43,165 bases of DNA from an uncultured Lachnospiraceae bacterium (GTDB lineage Bacteria; Bacillota; Clostridia; Lachnospirales; Lachnospiraceae), in the NCBI GenBank assembly GCA_948470755.1, contig CAOKPU010000019.1, positions 1 to 43,165 of the forward strand. Reading direction: 5' to 3'. Of the stretch, positions 34,518-43,051 are shown piece after piece (the first letter of the stretch is position 1; each line of letters opens with the position of its first letter). The position numbers were made by a program, and so were the translations under genes. Below the pieces are notes generated by a model, which was given only the letters and a program-made list of their open reading frames with translations, did not search any database and had not been told where the DNA came from.

Positions 34518-35570
34518 TTACAGGACATCGGCAAAATGCACTTTCAGCCGCTTAAAAATCAAGGATCCTATACAAAACAGCGTCACCGTAAAAATCCAAA
34601 AGTATGTGGAAGAATAAAAATGTTCAAAAAACCATTCCTGCTCATAAATCGCACTGCGGTACCCATTTACGATATAGACCATCGGATTCAGCTTAAAGAT
34701 CGGCTTCATGCGGTCGCTTAAAACCGAGATATCCCAAAGGATCGGCGTCGCCCACATCCCAATCTGGAGGACAATGCTGATGATCTGCTGCAAATCCTTA
34801 AAAAACACCACGATTGCACAAGTTAAATAGCTAATTGCCAGCACAAGCACAAATTCACAAAAACTGTAATAGAAAATCTGCAGCGTATAGATACTCGGAT
34901 AATATCCATAGGCAATAGCGATCACAAATAACACCAATACAAAAAAGACATGGACGAAAGTAGCCGCAATCACTTTTATAATGGGCAGGATGCTGATTTT
35001 AAATACTACCTTTTTTACCAGATAATTGTATTCCAGCAAAGCGGTCGTCCCATTGGTCAGGGCTTCCGTAAAATAGAACCAAGGTACCAGCCCCGCGGTA
35101 AGATACAGTACATAAGGGACTTCGATCCCTCCGGCCACAAGCTGGCTTCTCGTATCGAATACCCGGTCAAATACGATCCAATACATGACCACCGTTACCA
35201 CCGGCTGGACAAACGCCCATACCATGCCAAGATAAGAACCCGCATACCGTTTCTTAAAGTCATTCTTTGCCAGTTTCCATATCAACCGCCTGCTCTGGTA
35301 GAGTTCCTTTGGAAGGACCGTCAGCCGGTCATAAAAAATCCCGAAAATAGCGCAGGTAAATGAAATCAGCAAGCAGGCCATCACTTTCTTCATGACTTCC
35401 GTCGTCTGATCCGCCAATGGGTTATGATGAAGAAGCACTACCGCCGCCAGGACCGCGGCAAGAAAATAGAAAAGTCCTATAAATGCCTTTTTCGTTATAT
35501 CCCCATCCTGTTTCCTTCTTTTCTTATTTCCCTTTTTCACAAACTTTTTCGTCTTCTTTTCCGCTTCCAT
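34518..35570 (-). CDS. wzm: Polysaccharide ABC exporter permease with N-terminal extension
   Basis: The 350-residue membrane protein has the ABC-2 permease core (about 100-350): 'LIWKLAKNDFKKRYAGSYLG', 'MVWAFVQPVVTVVMYW', 'VPYVLYLTAGLVPWFYF', 'GMWATPILWDIS' and 'FKLNPMVYIVNGYR'. Typical Wzm/TagG proteins are about 260-275 residues. Here about 85 residues precede the core, a Lys-rich tail and two extra helices ('AFIGLFYFLAAVLAAVVLL', 'KVMACLLISFTCAIFGIFY'). It is 9 nt downstream of rfbC and is followed by wzt. It exports the lipid-linked polysaccharide across the membrane. Confidence 0.93.
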   Translation of the reverse strand: MEAEKKTKKFVKKGNKKRRKQDGDITKKAFIGLFYFLAAVLAAVVLLHHNPLADQTTEVMKKVMACLLISFTCAIFGIFYDRLTVLPKELYQSRRLIWKLAKNDFKKRYAGSYLGMVWAFVQPVVTVVMYWIVFDRVFDTRSQLVAGGIEVPYVLYLTAGLVPWFYFTEALTNGTTALLEYNYLVKKVVFKISILPIIKVIAATFVHVFFVLVLFVIAIAYGYYPSIYTLQIFYYSFCEFVLVLAISYLTCAIVVFFKDLQQIISIVLQIGMWATPILWDISVLSDRMKPIFKLNPMVYIVNGYRSAIYEQEWFFEHFYSSTYFWIFTVTLFCIGSLIFKRLKVHFADVL

Positions 35571-35579
35571 ACAGTATCC

Positions 35580-36137
35580 TTACTCGCCTGCAACATAATC
35601 TTTTATGCCGCCCCACTTTTTATCTTTCTCGGACATGACCAGTTCCATCCCTTCCGGGATCGGCCACTCCACCCCGATCGCCGGGTCATTATAAAGGATT
35701 CCCCCTTCGTCATTAGGATGATAAAAATCCGTACATTTATAAGTAAATTCCGCATAATCCGAAAGGACCAGAAAACCATGGGCAAAATTCTTCGGGATAA
35801 AAAACTGTTTTTTGTTTTCCGCAGAAAGCGTCACCCCGAACCACTTGCCGAATGTACTGCTCCCCTCCCTTAAATCCACCGCTACATCGAACACTTCCCC
35901 GCTGATTACCCTGACCAGCTTGTCCTGAGGGAACTCTTTTTGAAAATGAAGGCCCCGGAGGACGCCTTTTTTGGAAGAGGATTGATTATCCTGCACAAAC
36001 ACCTGGCCAATCCCGGCTTCCTTATAAGCCTCATAATGATATGTCTCCATAAAATATCCCCTCTCATCCCCAAATACGGCGGGCGTGATTACCTTAAGCC
36101 CTTCTATCCCGCAAGTTTCAACCGTTATTTTACCCAC
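35580..36137 (-). CDS. rfbC: dTDP-4-dehydrorhamnose 3,5-epimerase
   Basis: A 185-residue cupin-fold epimerase, the third enzyme of dTDP-L-rhamnose synthesis. Conserved marks are 'DERGYFMETYHYEAYKEAGI', 'FVQDNQSSSKKGVLRGLHFQ' (with the catalytic His), 'VRVISGEVFDVAVDLREGS', 'FGKWFGVTLSAENKKQ' and 'FIPKNFAHGFLVLSD'. Length is as usual. It sits between the GH25 gene and wzm on the same strand, a little apart from rfbA and rfbB. Confidence 0.95.
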   Translation of the reverse strand: MGKITVETCGIEGLKVITPAVFGDERGYFMETYHYEAYKEAGIGQVFVQDNQSSSKKGVLRGLHFQKEFPQDKLVRVISGEVFDVAVDLREGSSTFGKWFGVTLSAENKKQFFIPKNFAHGFLVLSDYAEFTYKCTDFYHPNDEGGILYNDPAIGVEWPIPEGMELVMSEKDKKWGGIKDYVAGE

Positions 36138-36224
36138 TTTCCTTACTCCTTTTCTTTCCTATGCTTTTCAAAATCCCTGCCTGTTTACCGCCTCAACGGC
36201 AGGACGGCCCATTGTCCGCTGCCT

Positions 36225-37595
36225 CTACCACTCCGCGTTCACGGCCCCTTCTATCGGCTTTGGCTCCTCCACCTCTTCCGGAGCGATATCTTCCTCCCCG
36301 GCCATGGTTCCTTCTTCCTCCTGCTCCTCATTTTGGGCGTTATTTTCTATTTTCAGATAACTTAAATTGAAGTCCACTTTCCCTTCAATCCCATCCACGC
36401 TTCCGCTGGAAGTGTATTGCCACATATGGTAGTATCCCTGATAAATAGGCACATCCCTATATTCCGCCAGCCATACCACATAATCCCTTAATTTATCCAT
36501 ATCAAGCATCTGGTTGAGCCAATTCCTGGAAGAATATACGCCGGCGCGATATCCTGCGCTTTCTATCGTTGCGCAGAAAGCTTTGCTGACCGCCGTCCTT
36601 GCCTCCACATCCAGCCCGTCCGCCCGTCCGCTGCCTCCAAGCCCTTCTACGTCAATAAACACCGGATATGTAACCTCATAGTCTTTGCACAAGGCAATTA
36701 CCATGCTGGCCTCTTCCACCGCTTCTACCGGGTCTAAGGCCTGCGTAAAGAAATATACCCCTGTCGGGATCCCTGCACGGGCCGCCCCCTTTATATTAGC
36801 CTCAAAATAAGGATCTTCCACCAAAGCGCCTGTTGTCGCCCCCCGGTAGCCTACCCGGATAATGGCAAACTCCACTCCGGCCTTTTTCACCTTATCCCAA
36901 TCGATCTCCTTATTCCATTTGGAAACGTCAATCCCCATTTTTGCACCAGGATTCCCCTCCTGCATCTTGGTGATCTCCGACGGATCGGCATCCTCCAAAG
37001 CTTCATTGGCTTCCAGATCCTCCAACTCCGCATTGACCTCATCTTCGGATAAGATCAGCAGATCTATATCGTCAATGACCACATATTCCACGCTTTGCTT
37101 TACCGTTATCTTCGCTTCCGTATCCGGCACGCGGTAGCCTTCCACTTCCTTCAGCGCCACAGCGTACTCCCCCGCACGGAGATATTCGATATAGATTACG
37201 CCGTCCTGATCCTCATCCGTATATTCTTTATCCCCGTTCAACACGACCGAGAAATTCTCCCCTTCCACAAGCTTCCCTGCATTATCCACGATCTGAATAC
37301 GCAGATCCTTCTGTACCGAAGTCATCAACAGCGACAGATTCTTCCCTTCCATCTTCTCAATGGATGAGTAGGGCTGCTTGTCCGGTTCAAAAAAAGTCTC
37401 GTCCTCCAGAAATGCACGGGTATTATCCCCTATCTGCATCGTGCCAGCCTCTTCCGGCCTGCTTTCCTGCTCCGGTTCCTGTTTCTTCGCGCTCTCATCG
37501 CCGGAACGGATATTGGCGTACAGGACAATCCCCCCTACTGCCACAAACATCAGGATAATCATTAAAATAATAATCCGCTTTACATTAGAGCCCAT
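36225..37595 (-). CDS. Membrane-anchored GH25 (lysozyme-like) protein
   Basis: A 456-residue protein. The start at ATG 37595 follows AGAGG and overlaps rfbA by 11 nt; a TTG at 37601 is less likely. Residues about 5-30 form a membrane anchor ('[19 protein letters not shown]'). Residues 80-170 look like a beta-sandwich ('[20 protein letters not shown]', '[15 protein letters not shown]'), then the GH25 barrel from about 220: '[18 protein letters not shown]', '[10 protein letters not shown]', 'GVYFFTQA', 'PVFIDVEG' with the catalytic Asp/Glu, and '[20 protein letters not shown]'. GH25 enzymes cut the MurNAc-GlcNAc bond of peptidoglycan. Lying inside a rhamnose operon, it may open the wall for glycan attachment or passage. 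Confidence 0.9.
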   Translation of the reverse strand: MGSNVKRIIILMIILMFVAVGGIVLYANIRSGDESAKKQEPEQESRPEEAGTMQIGDNTRAFLEDETFFEPDKQPYSSIEKMEGKNLSLLMTSVQKDLRIQIVDNAGKLVEGENFSVVLNGDKEYTDEDQDGVIYIEYLRAGEYAVALKEVEGYRVPDTEAKITVKQSVEYVVIDDIDLLILSEDEVNAELEDLEANEALEDADPSEITKMQEGNPGAKMGIDVSKWNKEIDWDKVKKAGVEFAIIRVGYRGATTGALVEDPYFEANIKGAARAGIPTGVYFFTQALDPVEAVEEASMVIALCKDYEVTYPVFIDVEGLGGSGRADGLDVEARTAVSKAFCATIESAGYRAGVYSSRNWLNQMLDMDKLRDYVVWLAEYRDVPIYQGYYHMWQYTSSGSVDGIEGKVDFNLSYLKIENNAQNEEQEEEGTMAGEEDIAPEEVEEPKPIEGAVNAEW

Positions 37596-38454
37596 TTGCA
37601 ACCTCTATCATATATTTTCCATAATCCGTCTTCATCAGCGGTTCTGCCAGTTTTAAAAGCTGTTCCTTTGTAATGAATCCCCTTTTATAAGCGATCTCCT
37701 CAATGCAGGAAATATAAAGCCCCTGCCTTTTCTGGACAGCCGCCACGAAGTCCGCCGCGTCCAGAAGGGAATCATGGTTCCCTGTATCCAGCCATGCAAA
37801 CCCTCTCCCTAACGTTTCCACCATCAGGCTGCCCCGATTCAAATACTCGTTATTAATACTTGTAATCTCCATTTCCCCTCTGGCGGAAGGCTTCACGTTC
37901 TTTGCAATTTCCACCACATCGTTATCATAAAAATACAAGCCCGGCACCGCATAATTGCTTTTGGGCTTTTCCGGCTTCTCCTCAATGGAAAGGGCCTTTC
38001 CCGTCTCATCGAATTCCACCACCCCATACTCTCTGGGATCCCTGACGTAATATCCGAAAATCGTCGCCCCTTTCTCCCTGGATACCGCTTCTTTCAGCAC
38101 CCTGGAAAAACTCTGCCCGTAAAAGATATTGTCCCCAAGCACCAGGGCCACGCTGTCTCTCCCGATAAAATCCGCCCCTATGATAAAAGCATCCGCCAGG
38201 CCCCTTGGATATTCCTGCACCGCATACTCTATCCTAAGCCCAAGCTGCTCCCCCGTTCCAAAAAGATCCTCAAACACAGGCAGATCCCTCTTTGTGGAAA
38301 TGATCAATATTTCCCGGATCCCTGCCAGCATCAATGTAGATAAAGGATAATAAATCATGGGTTTGTCATAGACCGGCATAATCTGCTTTGAAATCGCCTT
38401 CGTCAATGGATAAAGCCGCGTCCCGCTGCCCCCTGCTAATATAATTCCCTTCAT
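37585..38454 (-). CDS. rfbA: Glucose-1-phosphate thymidylyltransferase
   Basis: A 289-residue nucleotidyltransferase that makes dTDP-glucose from glucose-1-phosphate and dTTP, the first step toward dTDP-rhamnose. It has the family opening '[18 protein letters not shown]', then '[16 protein letters not shown]', '[13 protein letters not shown]', '[17 protein letters not shown]' and '[19 protein letters not shown]'. Length is typical. It lies downstream of rfbB across a 177-nt gap that contains the half-copy palindromic repeat, and overlaps the GH25 gene by 11 nt. Confidence 0.96.
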   Translation of the reverse strand: MKGIILAGGSGTRLYPLTKAISKQIMPVYDKPMIYYPLSTLMLAGIREILIISTKRDLPVFEDLFGTGEQLGLRIEYAVQEYPRGLADAFIIGADFIGRDSVALVLGDNIFYGQSFSRVLKEAVSREKGATIFGYYVRDPREYGVVEFDETGKALSIEEKPEKPKSNYAVPGLYFYDNDVVEIAKNVKPSARGEMEITSINNEYLNRGSLMVETLGRGFAWLDTGNHDSLLDAADFVAAVQKRQGLYISCIEEIAYKRGFITKEQLLKLAEPLMKTDYGKYMIEVANGL

Positions 38455-38560
38455 ATATGCTGAATCCTCCTTCGTTTATCCATAATAAACAGAAACATTT
38501 AGATATTAGTATACCACAAATACGCCGTCTTTGAGCATTGAATCATATCGCCAAAAATGT

Positions 38561-38621
38561 GTCAAAAGGCCCATCCGGAGGCTTTGCCCGACAGATTGGC
38601 GCAAACGGCTTTTGCACGATG
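38561..38621. repeat. Half copy of the palindromic element of 18.5 kb
   Basis: Positions 38601-38621 match the reverse complement of 18651-18671 over 21 of 21 bases. The flank 38561-38600 matches the 18.7 kb arm more loosely (GTCAAAAGG, CATCC, CAGAT, GGC in order). Only one arm and part of the spacer are present. It lies in the 177-nt rfbB-rfbA gap. Confidence 0.8.
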
Positions 38622-38631
38622 ATCCCCTGCC

Positions 38632-39708
38632 CTATTGGTACATTTCCTCATAATATTTCTGATAATCGCCGCTTGTTACATTCTTCATCCAGTCTTCGTG
38701 TTCAAAAAACCACTGGATCGTCAGCTTAATGCCTTCCTTAAACATGGTTTCCGGTTCCCAGCCGATCTCCTCCTTAATCTTGTCCGGCGCAATTGCATAC
38801 CGCCTGTCATGGCCCTTGCGATCTTCCACATAGGTGATCAGATCCTTGCTGACCAGTTTTTTCCTCGGGTCTGTTTCCGGCAGCATTTCCTGCAAAGTAT
38901 CAAGAATAATATGGATAATCTCTATGTTCTGCTTCTCGTTATGCCCGCCGATATTATAAGTTTCAAACAAACGCCCCTTTTCCTGTACCATATCAATGGC
39001 CTTTGCATGGTCTTCCACATACAGCCAGTCCCTTACGTTCTTCCCATCCCCATATACCGGAAGCTTTTTCCCTTGCAGCGCGTTATTGATAATCAACGGG
39101 ATCAGCTTTTCCGGGAACTGGTACGGACCGTAATTATTGGAACAGTTCGTAATATTAGCCGGGAACTTATAAGTGTCCATATACGCTTTTACCAGCATGT
39201 CCGAACTCGCCTTGCTGGCTGAATACGGGCTGCGAGGCGCATACGGCGTCGTTTCATAAAAATATCCCCCATCCTCTTCCAGGGAACCATAGACTTCATC
39301 TGTGGAAACATGCAGGAATTTCTTTCCCTCCTTAAAAGTCCCGTCCGGAAGCTCCCATGCGTCTTTTGCGCAGTTTAGCATAACGGCGGTGCCTAAAACG
39401 TTTGTCTTTACAAATACTTCCGGGCTGCGGATGCTTCTGTCCACATGGCTTTCCGCCGCAAAATGCACCACCCTGTCAATATCATTTTCCGCAAAAACCT
39501 TTGCAATCGCTTCCTTATCGCAGATATCCGCTTTCACAAACGTATAATTTTCCTGATTTTCCACGCTTTTCAGATTCTCCAGGTTTCCCGCATACGTCAG
39601 GGCATCTACATTGATGATGCGGATTTCATCCCCATACTTTTTCAACATATAATGAATATAATTAGAACCGATAAAACCAGCCCCTCCTGTTACCAAATAA
39701 GTCCTCAT
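38632..39708 (-). CDS. rfbB: dTDP-glucose 4,6-dehydratase
   Basis: The 358-residue short-chain dehydrogenase-type enzyme converts dTDP-glucose to the 4-keto-6-deoxy sugar. 'YLVTGGAGFIGSNYIHYML' binds NAD, 'HFAAESHVDRS' and 'STDEVYGSLEEDGG' hold catalytic residues, and 'YSASKASSDMLVKAY' gives the YxxxK pair. The ATG at 39708 is chosen: GGAGGAAG is eight bases ahead, and the longer frame to 39750 runs into the -10 box of the promoter just upstream. It is the first gene of the rhamnose and polysaccharide cluster. No rfbD follows in the window. Confidence 0.96.
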   Translation of the reverse strand: MRTYLVTGGAGFIGSNYIHYMLKKYGDEIRIINVDALTYAGNLENLKSVENQENYTFVKADICDKEAIAKVFAENDIDRVVHFAAESHVDRSIRSPEVFVKTNVLGTAVMLNCAKDAWELPDGTFKEGKKFLHVSTDEVYGSLEEDGGYFYETTPYAPRSPYSASKASSDMLVKAYMDTYKFPANITNCSNNYGPYQFPEKLIPLIINNALQGKKLPVYGDGKNVRDWLYVEDHAKAIDMVQEKGRLFETYNIGGHNEKQNIEIIHIILDTLQEMLPETDPRKKLVSKDLITYVEDRKGHDRRYAIAPDKIKEEIGWEPETMFKEGIKLTIQWFFEHEDWMKNVTSGDYQKYYEEMYQ

Positions 39709-39745
39709 TCTTTCTTCCTCCATACCGAAGCGTTTTCTTTCTCCC

Positions 39746-39774
39746 ATCATAACTTCTTATCCCTCTGCCGTCAA
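39746..39774 (-). promoter_or_regulatory. Promoter of rfbB and the polysaccharide cluster
   Basis: On the minus strand TTGACG (39769-39774), 17-nt spacer, TATGAT (39746-39751). Transcription would start near 39739, leaving a leader of about 30 nt before the ATG at 39708. Confidence 0.75.
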
Positions 39775-40102
39775 TATGCACGCACGTCTCTTTTATGCAA
39801 TCCGCCCTTCTTTTTTTATTAAAATACCGCATTTTTTACACTCAAAAAACGCGAAGGGGACAACGGGTCCCTACATCTTCCCTTCCAATCCCGGGATGCC
39901 TTCCGAAGGCGCTTTTTTTGCATTCCTTATGTAAACTTATTCGTTAAAAGCCATTGTCTCTATTTTCACATAATTCCTTATTTCTACGCTATTTATCCAC
40001 ATTTTTATTTACTCTTGTCCACTTTACATAATTTATTTATGTTATTTTATTTAAAAAAGGCCTTTTTATTCATTTTGTCGATGAATTACTATCATTAAGT
40101 TA
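39775..40102. other. Divergent intergenic region upstream of rfbB
   Basis: About 330 nt with no credible gene. Structures seen are GGGAC-aacgg-GTCCC (about 39857-39871) and a tight GCCTTC-c-GAAGGC stem followed by GCTTTTTTT on the plus strand (about 39898-39919), which looks like a plus-strand terminator. The segment from 39930 to 40100 is very AT-rich and probably holds further control sites. Confidence 0.5.
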
Positions 40103-40131
40103 TTGACTTTTTTCGTCATAACTGACACAAT
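40103..40131 (+). promoter_or_regulatory. Promoter of the zinc-ribbon gene
   Basis: TTGACT (40103-40108), 17-nt spacer, CACAAT (40126-40131), about 60 nt ahead of the ATG. The -10 is off consensus in two positions. Confidence 0.5.
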
Positions 40132-40191
40132 CAAAGGGTAACAAAAAATTATTGCAATAGGTCGCAATTTGGAAAAGGGGAAGAATAACTC

Positions 40192-40440
40192 ATGATGTAT
40201 ATGCACTACTGTAAGCCTTGCCACCGTGTCCATATGTTGAATGGACACAAGATGACATGTCCCAAATGCGGTGGAACTATTACTGAACTTCGCATCCCGT
40301 ACATGGAATATGTCAGCATGGATATCGACGAACGAAACGCCTTCAAAGCGCGGTGCGCTGATGATGAACAGCTCAAAGAACTTGGTACTACCTACCGGAT
40401 GTACAAATACAGTAAGTGGTATAAAGAACTGCATGGATAA
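40192..40440 (+). CDS. Small zinc-ribbon protein, function unknown
   Basis: An 82-residue protein with two Cys pairs, 'CKPC' (residues 7-10) and 'CPKC' (about 23-26). These are spaced as in a rubredoxin-knuckle zinc ribbon, followed by a charged helical tail. An AAGGGGAAG site precedes the double ATG, and a putative promoter lies upstream. No further motif indicates a partner. It is divergent from the polysaccharide cluster. It may be a nucleic-acid or protein-binding adaptor, but no function is assigned. Confidence 0.75.
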   Translation: MMYMHYCKPCHRVHMLNGHKMTCPKCGGTITELRIPYMEYVSMDIDERNAFKARCADDEQLKELGTTYRMYKYSKWYKELHG

Positions 40441-40558
40441 CTCTGCCCGCTTTGTTTGCCGTCTACATAAAAAGCGCGTGGTTTCTGTTATAACAAAAGT
40501 AGATTTTTTCTGTAAATCATAGTACAATAAGAAAAGCTTTTCACTATGGAGGATTCAC

Positions 40559-41563
40559 ATGAAAAAATCAAATACAAAAAAGCACCGAAAAAAACATAAG
40601 GGGACGGAAAAACAATTCCGTCTAAACGGCCACATCCTGCTGCTCGCTGCTATCCTGATCATTGCCGCGATCGCTGCTATCAAATTAGCTATATGGAACA
40701 AGGGCGTAAAATCCGATTTTGACCCTGACAATATTGCTGAAGGATACGATGTCGAAGCGCTCGATACCATTATACCTTTAAGCGAATCAAAACTGGAAGG
40801 ACATGAAGATGACGGAGTCACTACTATCCTCTGTCTGGGGAACAACCCCCTCACGGATGAAACCGGGGAGAAGGGGCTTACTTCCTTACTCTCTTCTAAA
40901 ACAAACGCCATCGTATATAACGGCGGTTTTCCTGAATCCACGGTCGCGGCCAGGTATTCCTCCTATAATGAAGGGTATCCGAGGGATAATTTTAATCTTC
41001 CATATGTCGCGCAAAGCATCTGTACAGGGGATTTCTCACGTTTGGAATCTGCCGCCGCCATTGAAGAAAACAGTCTGTATATGCAGACGGTAGAAACTTT
41101 AAAATCCATTGACTACAGCAAAATAGATATGATTGCCATTATCTATGACGGTACGGATTATCTGGCAGGCATCCCCTCCGATAATCCCAACGACCCCCAT
41201 GAACTCAGCGCTTATACCGGCGGGCTTAGGGTGGCTATCGAAACAATCCAGGAGACCTATCCTTATATCCGCATCGTCGTTATGTCGCACACCTATGCCC
41301 AATCCATCGATGCGGACGGCAATTACCAGAACGGTGGCATGGCGGATTTAGGGAACGGGGCGCTCCCGCATTATTTGATAAAAGAAATTGATGTTGCCAT
41401 TTCCTGCGGCGTTTCCATTATCGATAATTATTACGGGACGATCAACGAAGACAACTACCTCGATTATATGATCGACAACATTCATTTGAACGATGCAGGC
41501 CGTGAAGCCATGGCGGACAGGCTGGCGGAATTCGTAAACACCGGAAGGACATCGGCCAGATAA
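40559..41563 (+). CDS. Membrane-anchored SGNH/GDSL-like protein
   Basis: A 334-residue protein. Residues 1-22 are strongly basic, residues about 27-47 form a membrane helix ('ILLLAAILIIAAIAAI') and the rest faces outward. From residue 85 the order of blocks fits an SGNH hydrolase: 'TTILCLGNNPLTDE' at block I, 'NGGFPESTVAARYSS' at block II, 'IDMIAIIYDGTDYLAG' near block III, and 'MIDNIHLNDAGREAMADRLA' at block V with the Asp-x-x-His dyad ('DNIH'). The nucleophile position shows 'GNN' where GDS is expected, so activity is uncertain. A role in O-acylation or deacylation of wall glycans is conceivable but unproven. GGAGGATTCAC precedes the ATG. Confidence 0.7.
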   Translation: MKKSNTKKHRKKHKGTEKQFRLNGHILLLAAILIIAAIAAIKLAIWNKGVKSDFDPDNIAEGYDVEALDTIIPLSESKLEGHEDDGVTTILCLGNNPLTDETGEKGLTSLLSSKTNAIVYNGGFPESTVAARYSSYNEGYPRDNFNLPYVAQSICTGDFSRLESAAAIEENSLYMQTVETLKSIDYSKIDMIAIIYDGTDYLAGIPSDNPNDPHELSAYTGGLRVAIETIQETYPYIRIVVMSHTYAQSIDADGNYQNGGMADLGNGALPHYLIKEIDVAISCGVSIIDNYYGTINEDNYLDYMIDNIHLNDAGREAMADRLAEFVNTGRTSAR

Positions 41564-41701
41564 TTGCCAAAAACAATTGGAAATCCTTCTCACCCTAACC
41601 AGCATTTTGCCGCCGTGCCGCCGGTCAATGGTTCTTCCCGCCCGGAGCGCGGTTGCCTTTTTCATGGAAGGAAGCGGAATTAACGTAAAGGAAATCATAA
41701 C

Positions 41702-42958
41702 ATGTCAAGCAAATATTTATCAACTATTTATATCATTATCTGCCTGCTTTTATCAGGCTGCGGAATGCGGGATCATTCAGTGAAAAATGTCACTACTGCG
41801 CTACAGAATGAGGAAGAAACAAGCGATCCCAATAAAATGACTGAGGATTTAAAGGAACGGGAGACTTCTAACGCCGTCCAACCATTTTTTGTAAAAAGGG
41901 AAGATGAATACCCAAGGGGAATTCAAATAAGTGATCAGACTTTTGATGTGGAATTGAAGCCATTTGGAGAGGTGACATTTGCTTCTTATGCACCAGATAC
42001 CTGGGACAACGATTACGCCGATGCAGTGTTTCTCGTAGAGCAAAACGGCGATATACTTTCTCAGCTTCCTGCGGCTTTTGAAAACAACATCGGCACAGAG
42101 TCTTTTCATTCGGTAGATGCAGTGTCTTTTCTTGATTATAATGGGGATGGCTTTGATGATATCATCATCATTTTAAGTTATATCCTCGATAACGGACAAT
42201 CAACCCTGCATAATGTGGTTCGTTATTATAGCGGGGCCGAAAATGGAATTTTCACTTATGAACAAGAAATGTCAGAGAGTGGATCCTCCGCTTTAGCAGA
42301 CATAACGATCGCTTCCGCCAAAGATTTTATTGGTTATAAAAGGTTGCCATATGACGATACTCCAGCAGACAAAACCAATATTTATAATGATGTTTTAGCA
42401 CAATATCAAGACATGGTTCTAAACGATTTTTATAGGAGTCTTATAGATTCCGATAAATATGATAGCAGTTTCGGGGACGCGATTGGGTCGGAAATCCGTC
42501 ATTTTGAACAGGATATTTATTATGCGCTTTATGATATAGATGGCAACGGAATCATGGAGCTTATTATTGCAGGCGGGGAAAACCGTCACGCAAATCCTGA
42601 TCATTCACCTTGGAATTATGACTTGTATGGTTATGACGGAACTAATGTAGTTCATATTTTTTCAGATATGGAATTTGGCTACAGAACTAATTTTTCACTT
42701 TATGAAAATGGAGTGATAAAAGTGTTTTACAGCAACAGCGCCGCAGAATCCGGCATTGATTTTTATAAAATAGGTGACGATGGATTTACTCCTGAAAAAA
42801 TTGATTCTTTTGCTGTAGTTGGCCGCCTTGAAGGAGAAAATCCTGTATTTGCCTATTCGCAAAATGGCAATGAAATAACAGAGAATGAATATAATGAAAA
42901 CATTCAAAACTATGAAATAACCCTTGCAAAAAAATTGGATTGGATCCTGATTCAATAA
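41702..42958 (+). CDS. Lipoprotein with two Asp-rich EF-hand-like loops
   Basis: A 418-residue exported lipoprotein with lipobox 'LLLSGC' (Cys20). Two similar Ca-binding-type loops are visible: 'LDYNGDGFDDIIIIL' (about residue 140) and 'YDIDGNGIMELIIAGGEN' (about 280). Each is a DxDGxG-like turn inside beta sheet, as seen in VCBS/FG-GAP-like and dockerin-type loops. No enzyme motif was found. GGAAATC precedes the ATG. It is the last gene and is followed by the hairpin repeat and a terminator. Base composition looks more AT-rich than the polysaccharide genes, which may point to a different origin. Confidence 0.72.
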   Translation: MSSKYLSTIYIIICLLLSGCGMRDHSVKNVTTALQNEEETSDPNKMTEDLKERETSNAVQPFFVKREDEYPRGIQISDQTFDVELKPFGEVTFASYAPDTWDNDYADAVFLVEQNGDILSQLPAAFENNIGTESFHSVDAVSFLDYNGDGFDDIIIILSYILDNGQSTLHNVVRYYSGAENGIFTYEQEMSESGSSALADITIASAKDFIGYKRLPYDDTPADKTNIYNDVLAQYQDMVLNDFYRSLIDSDKYDSSFGDAIGSEIRHFEQDIYYALYDIDGNGIMELIIAGGENRHANPDHSPWNYDLYGYDGTNVVHIFSDMEFGYRTNFSLYENGVIKVFYSNSAAESGIDFYKIGDDGFTPEKIDSFAVVGRLEGENPVFAYSQNGNEITENEYNENIQNYEITLAKKLDWILIQ

Positions 42959-42960
42959 TA

Positions 42961-43026
42961 GTGTGAGAAGTGCTTCTAACCACTCGCAGCAGAGGCTGCT
43001 TCGTGGAGAAGCACTAAGTCTCACAC
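42961..43026. repeat. Internal copy of the terminal hairpin repeat family
   Basis: A 66-nt near-perfect hairpin: GTGTGAGA, AGTGCTTCT, CCAC and GCAGC on the left pair with GCTGC, GTGG, AGAAGCACT and TCTCACAC on the right around an AGAG loop. Compared with the copies at the window ends, both arms differ together, so pairing is kept. It begins 2 nt after the lipoprotein stop codon. Confidence 0.9.
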
Positions 43027-43051
43027 GGGAGAATGCCTAAAATACGGCATT

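Noticed and set aside
38632-39750. Longer rfbB start at 39750
   Set aside because: That codon overlaps the -10 box of the promoter, and the ATG at 39708 has a strong ribosome site and matches the family start.
41583-41610. Resemblance of 'TTCTCACCCTAACCAGC' to the cobS end at about 42-58
   Set aside because: Short, with mismatches, and lacking the hairpin core of the repeat family; probably chance.
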